From positions 56,300-120,299 of the forward strand of contig JAIVFJ010000194.1 in assembly GCA_025765615.1 (NCBI GenBank): a stretch of 64,000 bases of DNA, given 5' to 3'. The notes under the pieces were generated by a model. The model was given only the letters and a program-made list of their open reading frames with translations. It ran no database searches and was not told where the DNA came from. The DNA is from Zopfochytrium polystomum. Lineage: Eukaryota; Chytridiomycota; Chytridiomycetes; Chytridiales; Chytridiaceae. This document shows, piece by piece, positions 53,724 through 64,000 of the stretch; positions within the stretch are counted from its first letter, which is position 1, and each line of letters opens with the position of its first letter. Made by a program: the position numbers and the translations under genes.

Positions 53724-55633
53724 ATGGGTCCAAAACGATCAAGAGCTGGCAGACCGAAACTGACTGAAGAACAAAAGGAAGCCAATCGTCGCGCTTGAGA
53801 GGCTGCTGTTCAAGTCCAAGCTGCCACTGATGCTGTGCTGCGCCAAGCAGTCTCAAGGGCCTCTGCACAGAGAAGACTTCCAGTTGGAGCAGCAACTCAA
53901 GCTCCAATTCATCCACCCATTCGTGTTCAAGCACTTGCTCAGGGTGAAGCACAAGCTGCAGCAGAGGAAGTTTCGCAGCACAACCAAGCAGTTGCACAGC
54001 CCGAGAATGAGAGTCGTGAGGCAAATGAGCCAACACTACAGGTTTCGCTCTCTTTGACTAACTTTTCATATTTGCTTCAGTCAAACTAATTATTGGCATT
54101 CTGTAGGACCAAATTCCTCAAGGTGACTACTTGCAGCAGTTTGATGCAGCTGAAAATGGTCCTCTGATTGAGCAGCTTTTTGCAAAGACTGCTATGACTC
54201 AATTTCACAAGAAAATGGCTCGATACAACTCACTTCACTGCACTGTTTGCAGAGAGCTTTGGCCAGCAAAAGACATGCCACTTCCAGTGGCCAACAACTA
54301 TAAGTGTGACCGGTGCAAAAAAGGTAAGTTAACCAGTGCTGACTGTTTTTGTTCTGAAGTCCATTCAGATCTGATGAAACACCAGAATGCTGGGGTTCCC
54401 CTTTTTGGAATTGAGAATGACATGATCCCAGAATTCTCCACCATTGATTTGGAAATAAGACAAGCTCTGAGATCCCTCACTATGGTTTAAGAAATGCTGC
54501 TTTCTCCTGTTCCTCCCATCATGACTGTCTATCAGCTGCGCAGCAATGGCCGAAATGTGCACCAAGGCTTTGTGGCAAACTTTCGCCAGCAGAATATTGA
54601 GTTTGTGAAGCAAGTCCCTCGCCTCCCAGCAGCAGTTTCAGTTATTGTTGTTTGCAGAGCAAATCAAGATGAACACAGCCAACCTAGAGACTTGACTGTT
54701 TGTAGAGCAAGAATGCAGATGATTGCAAGGTTTTTGGTGGAGAACCACCCTGACTTTATTGAGCATTGTGTTCAGTTTGACCAGGCTACTTGTGATGGTC
54801 TTCCAGAGAATGGTGTTCCTCCAGACTTGCCTGTTGCTTTGGATAATGAAGATGAAGGTCAGGGATTGGTTGATGAGAATGCTGTTGTGGATCAGGATCT
54901 TGAAGAGCAGGACCTTAACCCCTGTGGAACTATTGTGGATGAAGGAGGGGCAGAGGAGCTTCTTACAGAGCAGAACTCTGCAGTTGAGGAGCATAACCGC
55001 GCCCAGCTGCAGCAGCTTCGCTCTCCAATTGTTCGGGTAACTGCACTCAATAATCCTGAAGATGCAAGAAGTAAGGATTCCAAGGACTTTCAAAACTTGG
55101 AGAACTTCATTTACATTGCCATTGGGGCAAGGGTTGCCCTAACATCAAATATGTGGAAGCGTGTTGGGCTTACAAATGGTGCACTTGGTACTGTCCAAGA
55201 TATAGTTTTTGGATCTGACAACGCTGCAATGCCGCTGTTTGTGGTGGTTGAAATGGACCAATATGCTGCTCCTGGTCCCTCTTTTGACAACGGTGTTGAG
55301 GGACATGAGAAATATCTGGCTATCGCTCCGATATCAGTTGATGGCACTAATGGAGGAACACGTACACAGTTGCCCTTGAGGCTGGCCTATGCCATGACAA
55401 TTCACAAGAGTCAAGGGCAAACACTTGCTTCTGCTTATGTTGACATTGGCTCCAGAGAACAAACAACTCGGCTCATGTTTGTGGCTCTGTCATGTGTGAA
55501 AAACGTGGCTGGCCTCATGGTGAAGGGTTTTCTGTATGACAGGGTGTCATCACTCTGGGAGAGTCCAGGGTTCCAAAAAAGGTTGGCAGAAGATCAAAGA
55601 TTGGATACTCTTTCTATCTTGCTGGATCAATAA
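53724..55633 (+). pseudogene. Deleted RepHel remnant of Helitron copy 2
   Basis: Keeps the RepHel N-terminus and the last third of the helicase. The deletion junction (EELLTEQ|NSAVEEHNRA, near 54973) keeps the reading frame, so 54494-55633 is open for 379 codons. Carries the shared TGA in the first exon and a private TAA at 54487-54489 (Glu codon in copy 1), but has an intact Lys codon where copy 1 has TAG. It lacks HUH, the Tyr pair and Walker A. Confidence 0.85.
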
Positions 55634-55844
55634 TTGCATCAGCAATGCAGAAGTTGCAAAAATAAAGTTTAACCAAGTTTAATCCAGCTCCCCTCTGGGG
55701 TGCTGGATTACAAATATCCTCGCGGGCGAGGTGGTAAGGCGTAGCCTTCCCATATCTTAATTATTTATTTTACTGTATTTTAATTTTCTTTTATATAATT
55801 CATCATTCTTCGGGGGTGGTCGCTGAAGGTGTCGTTGTGGGCCA

Positions 55845-57269
55845 ATGGACTTCGGCGGAAGCGGCGGCGGCAACCGCGACGTCTTCAACTTCCCGTTCTC
55901 CACCGACCCGTCACCGTCGGCGTCCTCCTCCTCGCCATTCACCACCACCGCCAAGCATCACCCGTCCCGTTCTCCCGGAGGCGGCGGCCCGCCGTTTCAT
56001 GATCGCCGCGACTCGTTCTGGTTGGCTGCCGCATCGTCGTCGTCGGCGTCTCTGTTGTCTCCGTCAGCCCCGTGGTCTCCTCCGTTCCCCTCCCCGTCGC
56101 CTTTTCACTCTTCCCCTGAGCTATTCCCCGCCGCCAGCGGCTTCATCTTCTCCAACCCCGCGCTTTCGCAACCACCACGAGGTGGTGCCCACCCCTTCCA
56201 CGGCCCTGCACCATCAACTCATCCGCCTCCGCCTTCAAACGGCCCGCCGAATCCGCAGGAGCCGCAGCTCTTTCATCATCAACCGCCCCAGCCATCGAAC
56301 GAACCGTTCGCTCTTGGCAAGCGCCGGGCAACGTTTGACTACGATGATGGCGACGACGACGAAGACGAGTTTGGGCTGTACGACGACGACGGGTCTTTCT
56401 CCACGGCGGCGTGGGTGGCCGGATTGAATGGGAGCGGCGGTAGCACCGCGATCGGCGATCGTGACATTTTCGGGCGACCGCAGGTAAATCCTGGATGTTT
56501 TTTTTTTTGTTTTTTTTTTTTTTTGGTTGCTTTCAATTTACTTTTGCGTTCTGTCTATGTCAATCATATGTGCATTCAACCTGACCTTCAACGACCGCAC
56601 GAATGACTCCAGAAACGGCGCAATGTTGCGGATGAGCGGCCTTTTGTTTGGCCGTATTCGTTGACCGCGCAGGCCCCGGAGCAGGCGTCCCCGTCCCAAC
56701 TCCAAACGGGGCCGTCGTCATGGTCGAACCAATCCCTGCAGCAACAGCCGCAGCAGCAGTCCCCGTTTGGTTTTGCCGGGGCCCCTTCGCCCGCGCCGAC
56801 AGACGCCAGCACAGCGCCGACCTCCATCGCTGACACGGACACTGACATGGACCGCGACGGCGACTTTGACGACGGCGCGTCCTCGGCCTCATCCACATCG
56901 TCGTCGTCGCGGAACTGGTCGCACGGCCCGGTCTCGCACATCTCGCGGCTGCGCAGGGATCTCCCGTGGGGCGGCGTGGAGCCGGGACCGGGCGGGCTCC
57001 CAGGGTCCGCGGCGCAACTGCAGCAACAGCTGCAGCAGCACCACCATCTCTTGATGCAAAGCCATCAAGCGGCGGCGGCGGCAGCAGCGGCAGCCGCACA
57101 GGACGGGGCCGGGCGGCAAACAGCCAAGCGTGTGATCGGAAGGTCTGGAGCCGGCGCGGGCGGGTGGGAAGAGTCGATGCGGCGCTGCGCCATGTGCCAA
57201 GCCGAGGGCAGCGGGCAATTTCACCTGCGCCACTTGATGATGATGAGAAACGCGGGCGCGCGCGGGTAG
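55845..57269 (+). CDS. Hypothetical low-complexity protein
   Basis: Two exons, 55845-56483 and 56613-57269, joined in phase 0 (431 residues). Exon 1 is Ser/Pro/His-rich with a patch GKRRATFDYDDGDDDEDEF that could be a basic-acidic nuclear-type region. The join gives FGRPQ|KRRNVADERPF. Exon 2 has poly-Gln (LQQQPQQQ, QLQQQLQQHHH), an Asp-rich stretch, a poly-Ala run and a C-terminal MRRCAMCQAEGSGQFHLRHL that is the most protein-like part, with two Cys and two His. The intron has a T-run. I do not recognise a family; a nuclear regulator is only a guess from composition. The start codon is 85 bp after a Helitron end, so its original promoter may have been replaced or moved. Confidence 0.55.
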
Positions 57270-57595
57270 GACCTGTGTAACTATCCAACTGTACAAGAGT
57301 TTACGACCAACTGTTGCAAACGTGCCAACCGCACACACCCTCCCACTAGAACCAAGAATCCATTCTCGTTTTTCCTTGTTTTTCCGTTTCCATTTTCCTC
57401 TCCTTTCCTACCTCTGTTCCTTTCTTTTGGATCCCCGGTTTTCCGACCTTCGCCTATATCATGAAATTTTATCAAGTTACTCTTCTACTCACCGGTTCCG
57501 CCTCCCTGGGGGTTCCGTCCCACGAGGAAGGGAAAAATCAAAATGCCAGAAATAAACTATATACAAAAGTGGAAAAATTTACTTTTTCGATCGCC
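57270..57595. other. Short intergenic spacer
   Basis: No gene. 3' flank of the hypothetical gene and promoter side of the alpha-mannosidase. Confidence 0.6.
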
Positions 57596-59214
57596 ATGGC
57601 CACGATGCAGAAGGTGCGCACGCGACGCTCACCGTTGGAGGCCCAGCGAAACCCGACGGCTCCGTCCCGGACGAAGCGACGCGCTCTGGGGCATCCCCAC
57701 GCCCCCAACCCCCCCCCCCCCCCATCCGCTTTGGCATCCCCTTAGGAGTGCATCATCTTCAATTCTACTGTATGCCGGTGCAATCTGTTCGTCGATGAGG
57801 CCGAGCACTGCACAAAACACGTTGGCGAAATCGGCACTCATTCATCCGCATCCTGACCTTCGATGCTGCTATTACTATAACTATCTCCCTCTCTCTCTTT
57901 CTCTCTCTCTCTCACTCTCTCTCGCCTCCTTTAAACTCTCATTCATGGAAAATGCAAACTAACTTTCCCTTGTGGACCCACTCAAACCACACCCCCTCCC
58001 CACCTACACCGAACACACAGCACCGCGACCGCACGGAGGCGCGCATCAGCCAATTCCTCTCACTCGGCGGCAACGACATCCCCTTTGAAAAGTTCTCGAT
58101 CAAGCCCCAGCTCTGGTCCGCGCGCAGCGCCTCGTCGATCCAGCTCGAGGTGTACGCGGTGCCTGGGCTTGAGCGGATCCCGTTCGACGAGGCGGTGCGC
58201 GGGCGGTACGAGCCGGCGCAGGTCGGGATGCCGCTGGGGCCGAGCTGGGCGACGTTCTGGTTCCGCGTGACGGCGGCGGTGCCCATCGAGTTTGCCGGGC
58301 AGGAGGTGGTGCTGAACTTTGACGCGGACTGCGAGGCGATGGTGTGGAGCAAGACCGGGGTGGCGCTGCAGGGGCTGACGGGAGGCCAGCGGTCGTGGGG
58401 GGAGACGCGCCGTGTGGATTTCAGGCTGACGGAACGCGCCGTCGCCGGGGAGGTGTTTTCGCTGTACGTCGAGGTCGCGTGCAATCAGCTGTGGGGGAAC
58501 GGGGAGCCCGCGGACCCGGACAGGTACTACACTTTAAAGGTTGTCGAGCTGGCCGTGCCGAACAGGCTCGCGTGGAGCTTGCTGTGGGATATGGAGATTC
58601 TGCTCGGTATCATCCAGGCGAGTCGTGCGGGAAAGCTTGAGAGGCTTGGGATGCGGCGGAGGGAACAAATGCGTTGTTCAACGGCTGTTGTAGCTGACCT
58701 GACTCATCTTGCATCTTCCCACTTGGCAACGCGCAGAAAGTGGATTCGAACTCCCAAGTCAGGGCAGACGCCCTGTACAGCGCCAACAAGATTCTAAACA
58801 CCTTTCGCCATAACAAGCCCGAGTGAGTTTTTCGCTGCCTTGGGTTTGACGGCAGGGGCGCATTCTAACATTGCGCCCGCGCGCTTTAGAACTCTCGAGG
58901 CAGCGCACGCGATCGCAAAGGAATTCTTCGCCGAGCGCCGCGACACGGGCGGCGACAAAATACATGAAGTGACTGCCATAGGTTTGTTTCTCGCCACCCT
59001 TCCACTATGTACTCACCGTATTTCGTGTGCGGCCTGCAGGACATTGCCACATCGACACAGGTTCGCGATTGAACTGCTGATCTCTGTTTCACTGACCACG
59101 TCCGCATCGGACACGTCCCACCTTCGCAGGCTTCCTATGGGTCAGTCACTCATGAAACAGTTTTCTCCAATAGTTTTGTTTGATGATCGTGTTAAGTCGC
59201 CTGACTGGTTGTCC

Positions 59215-59245
<31 letters not shown>

Positions 59246-62200
59246 GTTTTTTCTGCCTTATTCTTGCCAGCCGTACGATGAGACGAAGCGGAAATCGGCC
59301 CGGTCGTGGGCGACCCAACTTCGCCACATGGAGTACTATCCTGACTTTATTTTCGCAGCGTCACAAGCGCAGCAGTACGAATGGGTGGAGGACTTGTACC
59401 CGGAGTTGTTTTCACGGATTCAAAAGATGTCCAAAGAAGGGCGGTTTGTGCCAATGGCCGGAACTTGGGTGGAAATGGACACAAACATGCCAACGGGTGA
59501 GGCTCTGTGCCGACAGTTCCTTTACGGGTGAGCTTCGCTGGTTTTCAACTCTGGCCTGCATACTAGTCTCTCATCCAAAGACGATGGCAGGCAGCGATAC
59601 ATGAAAAGTCGCTTTGGTAGTCGGAGTCCGCTGTGCTGGCTGCCTGGTGAGAAATAATTGAAGTTTGGCTCCATTTTCGTCTCACGCCACAACTCTAGAC
59701 AGCTTTGGCTTTGTTAGTTAACTGATTTAAATGTCTGTCCGCCTTCTTTTGTGCTCACTTTGTTTCTTTGGCAAACCAGACTGCTCAGCTGCCTCAAATT
59801 ATCGAACAATCGGGTAAACCTTTCGTCTCCCAAACAATCCTCCTCATCATTGACTATTCTCAGGAATGAAGTATTTCTTCACCACAAAGCTTGACTGGAA
59901 CACGTTCAACAAGTTCCCCAATACAACATTCACCTGGAGAGCGTAGGTCACAGGATATTCACGCGCGCAGTTTTCAAAGATTCTCCGTAGGCTTGACGGA
60001 ACTCCAGTGCTGACTCACTTTGCCTCGGCAAGCACCTACGTCTCTCCTGGAAGGGTGGAAGACATCGTGATGAGGTTCGGGATGGTTGATGCCGGCCAAG
60101 AACGTCTGACCTCGATTTCAGCGTTACAAACAACAAGGACAAATTTTTCACCCGGCGATCGTTGCTTCCTTACGGAAACGGTGATGGTGGGGGAGGTCCG
60201 ACCCCAACTTTTATTGAGCGCTTGGAGCGAATGAAAAACCTGCAAGGACTTCAAGCTACGGTGCGCTTCGCGTCGCCCGTAACCTTCTTTGAGGACCTCG
60301 AGAAAGAGAGCGTCGATCTCAACGAATGGATCGGTGAATTGTATCTTGAATACCATCGGGGAACAGTTTAGTAATGTGGAAGCCTCCTCCAACTGTCATA
60401 AGTTGTCCTAATTACTGCACAACCTCATCACAGTACACCTCCCAAGCTCTGGTCAAGCGCTACAACAGGAAATCCGAGGTGCTCTTGCGCGAGCTGGACC
60501 TGTTGTTCGCCATCCTCCACGCAAAGGTCCTGGCGCCGAGCGCGCCAAAGCCGCCCGACTCGATGCTGGAGGGAAAACCGATGCTCGACAGCTTTTGGAA
60601 GACGGTTCTGCTGAACCAGTTCCACGACGTGCTTCCCGGCTCCTCGATTGCTCTTCTTTACACAGAAGTGTGGAAAATGTACGAGGACCTCCTGACGATG
60701 GGCACCAAGCTGAAGAAGGAATGGTTCGAGTACCTGCTTTCGCCGTCAATTTTGCCGAGATCTCCAATGTCGAAGCAGTCGAGGCTGTCCGCGAAGCGGC
60801 TGTCTGGCAACGTGATTATTTTCAACACAACCAGCAGCCCTCTGCTGCAGCATGTTGTTGAGGTACCCTGCGATTGGATGTCGGCGAGCGCGCAGTCGCT
60901 TTCGCAAATAGCGGCGGAAGGGACTTGCCTCGCTGTCGGTAAGATGGTTTTTTCATTTCGGCCCAGAGCTTTAGGCTGACGTGAATTTCCGCTTTTGGAT
61001 TGGTTTCTTTCACTGAAACGTAGTTGATGAGGTTCCACCGTGGAGTTGCAAAACCTTTTCGCTTGACAGCCTCGTGGAAAAGTCGACCGTGAACACAGTT
61101 TCTGGTATGTACTCTGTTGTTATGATGGGGCTCGTTCACGCCCGCATCTGAACATCGGTTGCCCATATCAAGTGAAACGAGAAAACTCGATCGATTGCGC
61201 GGGCGCTGGCAGTGCATCAGGGTTTGTGACCGGTGGGTTCACAAGCTTTACTTTGATAATTTTGTCTTTTAATCATCCTTTCTTTTTAAGTCGAGAAACT
61301 CGACTCCACCGTGATGGTAGAAAATTCCTTCATCAAAGTCGCCTTCGACATTCATGGACGTATCGTCTCATTTATTGTCAAAAGTATTCAGTTGAGTTTT
61401 TGTAATCACCTATCGTATCGTCGCCTGTTCTCATTCTAGTGAACCGCCCAGGAGGGAAGCTATCGCCGACGGAGCGCTTGCCAACCAGTTTGTTCTCTAC
61501 GAAGACCTTCCCCTGACGTACGACGCGTGGGAGGTAAACGCCGCACCCTACTTTTTCGTTTGAGCCCAACCCCCTAAAATTCCTCTGTTTTTCTTTTTGA
61601 TGGTTCCTCGCAGCTCGAAGCGTATCACGCTGAAAAGTCGTGGTCCTTCGAGTCACTTGGTATCCTCGAAGTAGAAGAGGAAGGCCCCGTCCGTGCCGTA
61701 CTGCGAGTTAGCCACGTCATTTCCGAAGGAAGCACCCTGTCCCAAAAAGTCATTATCACTGGAGGCTCCGAGTACATCGAATTCGATACCCACGTGAATT
61801 GGCACGAGGATCGAGTTATCATGGTGAGAAGCGAAGATCTCGATTTTGCTGTTGGCTGCTGATTTGGATCGATCGCTGCGCCGTTGACTTTTTCTTCGCT
61901 CGCAGAAAGTGGAGTTCCCGTTAAATGTTTCTTGCGACTACGCAACCTATGAAACGGCTTTTGGGGTCGTGCGCAGACCGACTCACTACAATACGACATG
62001 GTGAGCGAGAGTCGTTGGAACACCAGCTTTGTCGCCCGAGCGGAATCAGCAGTATCTCACCATTTGGTCTGTTACTCTGCCTAAAATCAGGGACCTGGCT
62101 CGATTTGAGGTCTGTGCCCACCGATTCGCAGATCTATCAGAGTACGATTTCGGCGTCGCCTTGTTGAATGATTGCAAATACGGCCACTCGTGCTACAAGA

Positions 62201-63018
62201 ACGTGATGCGATTGACGCTGCTGAAGGCACCAAAAGTAAGAACGCTTCGAATGGAGAATGTTTTGATGTGATTTGACCTTGGACCGTGCGTTAGGTACCC
62301 GATGCAGACTGCGACATGGGCGAGCACAGGTTCAAATACGCTTTGTATCCGCACGTGGGCTCCTTCAACGCGTCGGATGTTGTTGCTCGCGCTTACCAGT
62401 TTAACGTAGAGCCGATGATATTGTGAGTCGCGCTTTCATACTTTCCTTTGTTGTGTCGCGGCTATTTGACAAAACCCTCGCTTGAACGACTCTCGCTTTG
62501 CACAACGAAACCCTATTTGGCGAACCCCAGCTTTGGACAGTCGACCGACTGCTTTGACGAAACGTTTTTCCAGTGGGACGCAAAGAACGTTGTCCTCGAG
62601 AGCGTCAAGCGCGCGGAGCCCCCAGAAGACTGGGTCGACGGCGTCAAACCAAAGGCGCCCGCGAGCTCGGGCTCTTGGTGGGCAAAGCCAAAGTCGAACG
62701 CGACCGTCGACGTGGTTCTTCGGTTTTACGAGGCGTACGGGGGGCGGGCAACTGCCCGAATCGCATGGTTTGCGTCAACATTATTTTAGTCTATTGTTTT
62801 TTGTTTATTTTTGTTTGCTCGCGCAGGCAATTCTCAACTGACAGTCAAAAAAAAAAACAAAACAAACGCTTCGAAGCTCTCTTCCCCTGCAGAACCCAAA
62901 GCTTTGTAACATCCTCGAGGACGCCGGAGAGCCGGTCAAAATCGACGCGGCGGGCCGCTGGATCGTCGAGTTTGCGCCATTCAAGATCGTCAGCATCCGT
63001 GCGACATTGGGCGGGTGA
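57596..63018 (+). CDS. AMS1: GH38 alpha-mannosidase, vacuolar Ams1 type
   Basis: About 23 exons, near 1104 residues. Exons: 57596-57613, 58021-58617, 58737-58822, 58890-58981, 59040-59060, 59130-59140, 59271-59527, 59591-59646, 59699-59712, 59780-59813, 59864-59942, 59991-60074, 60122-60365, 60434-60938, 61024-61104, 61291-61390, 61440-61533, 61614-61823, 61906-62000, 62091-62235, 62295-62422, 62531-62767, 62893-63018. GH38 motifs in order: [19 protein letters not shown] (metal site), [40 protein letters not shown] (nucleophile Asp), [69 protein letters not shown], ending [13 protein letters not shown]. Hydrolyses alpha-mannosides in vacuolar glycan turnover. The intron after exon 2 uses GC-AG. 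The last two exons do not join in phase by one base, so that junction is unresolved. Confidence 0.92.
59130..59140 (+). other. 11-nt microexon at the metal-binding motif
   Basis: Adds GFLW between GHCHIDT and PYDETKRK. Flanked by clear CAG and GTCAGT splice sites. Skipping it breaks both frame and motif. Confidence 0.75.
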
Positions 63019-63401
63019 TGATTCCGGTTGGGAAGTGGAAGTTTGCCACACCCTCCCAAAGAAAGAAGTTGTATCCTTTACACCCCTGGACCAGTCTCCG
63101 CGTCAGGCCTGTTATAGTGTCTTTGCTCATTTGCTTGCTCCGTCCGGTGTATTTTTCGAGGAACTTTTCTTGAAGCCATTTTCTTAACTGCGACGTGATG
63201 GACAAGATTTCTGTTTGCTTTTTTCGTTGTGTTTGCCCTGCGTTGGCCCCTGCAAGCGCTCAATATCTAACCGTCACAAATGGCACTGCCACCTATTAAA
63301 ATTAGGTGGCCGACTTGCACCAGGAAGTGAAACGGCGGGATGGACGACGGTCACAGGACTTGGCGTGACGTCGTCCACGCAGTGGCCGCGGACACAAGCA
63401 C

Positions 63402-63434
<33 letters not shown>

Positions 63435-64000
63435 ACAACAAATGAGGTGCATATTCGCGGGACCAAATCCGTGCGAACAGTTCACGGGCCGGCCTGAAAA
63501 ACCAAAAGTCAAACCTTAACATCGATTATTTACGACATCGTCGCTCTGCTTAATTGTGACGTGCGCATTTACGCCAAGAAGAAGCAATGCAAAAGCCCTT
63601 CTGGGTTATCTCACGCAGCACCGGCCCTCGCTTTCTGTGTCGCTCTCTCTCCCCTTCCGTCCCCCTCGTCATCCCTTCTCCAGTTCTTGTCCAATCTAAA
63701 ATTTAGCGCCACATATGCAGAAAGCAGCAAACACACAAACAGCAACACGCGCATCAACATCAAACCGCGGCCAACTCCGCACTGACAGGCGGGAAATCCC
63801 CCCTCCTCGCGTTGTGTTTATTATAGCCTAGACATAAACACACCATCTGTATGTGCGCTTGGCGCTTCGCGGACTCGACCGGCCGAGGCAGGGAACGGCG
63901 GGTTTGACGCTGTGTGCTTCTTCTATGCTGGAACATTGAGAGCGAGAGATTCTGGGCCGGACTCGGGAGGATTTGTTACTTTCTCTCTCTCTGTCTCTTT
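63019..64000. other. 3' flank, no gene seen
   Basis: Poly-A at about 63403-63432 and ordinary spacer. The window ends in CT-rich DNA. Confidence 0.6.

Larger units (their letters stand above)
53124..55759 (+). mobile_element. Helitron copy 2, internally deleted, in tandem with copy 1
   Basis: 2.64 kb, direct orientation, separated from copy 1 by seven T. Nearly identical to copy 1 at both ends, but lacks the equivalent of 49213-52330 (3118 bp: Rep and the front of the helicase). Its 3' end is about 85 bp before the ATG of the next gene. Confidence 0.88.

Noticed and set aside
58736..58760. GGATTCGAACTCC resembling a tRNA T-arm on the minus strand
   Set aside because: Lies in a conserved coding exon of the alpha-mannosidase and no cloverleaf forms.

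Overview
This window is eukaryotic nuclear DNA, most likely from a fungus and plausibly an early-diverging (chytrid-like) one. The evidence: genes on both strands carry many short GT-AG introns (mostly 55-120 bp). There is an Ams1-type vacuolar alpha-mannosidase, a GH32 invertase and a fungal-type E2/F-box protein. There are also chromodomain Ty3/gypsy and Helitron elements. Host coding sequence is very GC-rich, while introns and intergenic DNA are full of A/T homopolymers and dinucleotide microsatellites. The chytrid assignment is inference.

Layout. 1-4049 (+): 3' part of a secreted pepsin-like aspartic protease fused to an EXORDIUM/phi-1-like domain and a C-terminal propeller-like domain. 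4411-8144 (+): an IleRS editing-domain (CP1) remnant fused to a ubiquitin-conjugating (E2) domain and an F-box-family region, broken by one in-frame TGA and one frameshift. 9105-9754 (+): a small protein of a mainly bacterial PH-like family. 10349-11753 (+) and 17636-20479 (-): two arrestin-like adaptor genes. 12741-15170 (-) and 32014-34057 (+): two related single-pass Ser/Thr-rich membrane proteins. 34891-37794 (-): secreted GH32 invertase. 39334-41160 (+): cytosolic pyrimidine 5'-nucleotidase. 41910-45164 (+): multi-pass membrane RING-H2 protein. 45857-46771 (+): small secreted protein built from phase-1 mini-exons carrying KLPNP repeats. 55845-57269 (+): low-complexity hypothetical protein. 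57596-63018 (+): alpha-mannosidase with about 23 exons.

Mobile DNA. A complete chromodomain Ty3/gypsy element (24189-29403, minus orientation) is nested at the edge of an older solo LTR (29408-29751), inside a low-GC block (about 21.06-30.4 kb). Its LTRs carry arrays of heat-shock elements. It has a Tf1-type self-priming site (11-nt match between the PBS and the predicted 5' end of the transcript) and a CCCAAAC slippery heptamer at the gag-pol overlap. Two Helitrons lie head to tail (47349-53116 and 53124-55759). The second is an internally deleted derivative whose end is 85 bp from the start codon of the next gene.

Possible system. Two arrestin-like adaptors alternate with two paralogous single-pass sensors sharing a C-terminal SPxRFN...LTPLTxSS motif, and a membrane RING E3 and an E2/F-box protein are also present. 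I propose, as inference only, a sensor/arrestin/ubiquitin trafficking set. Exon coordinates were worked out by hand from reading frame and splice consensus.
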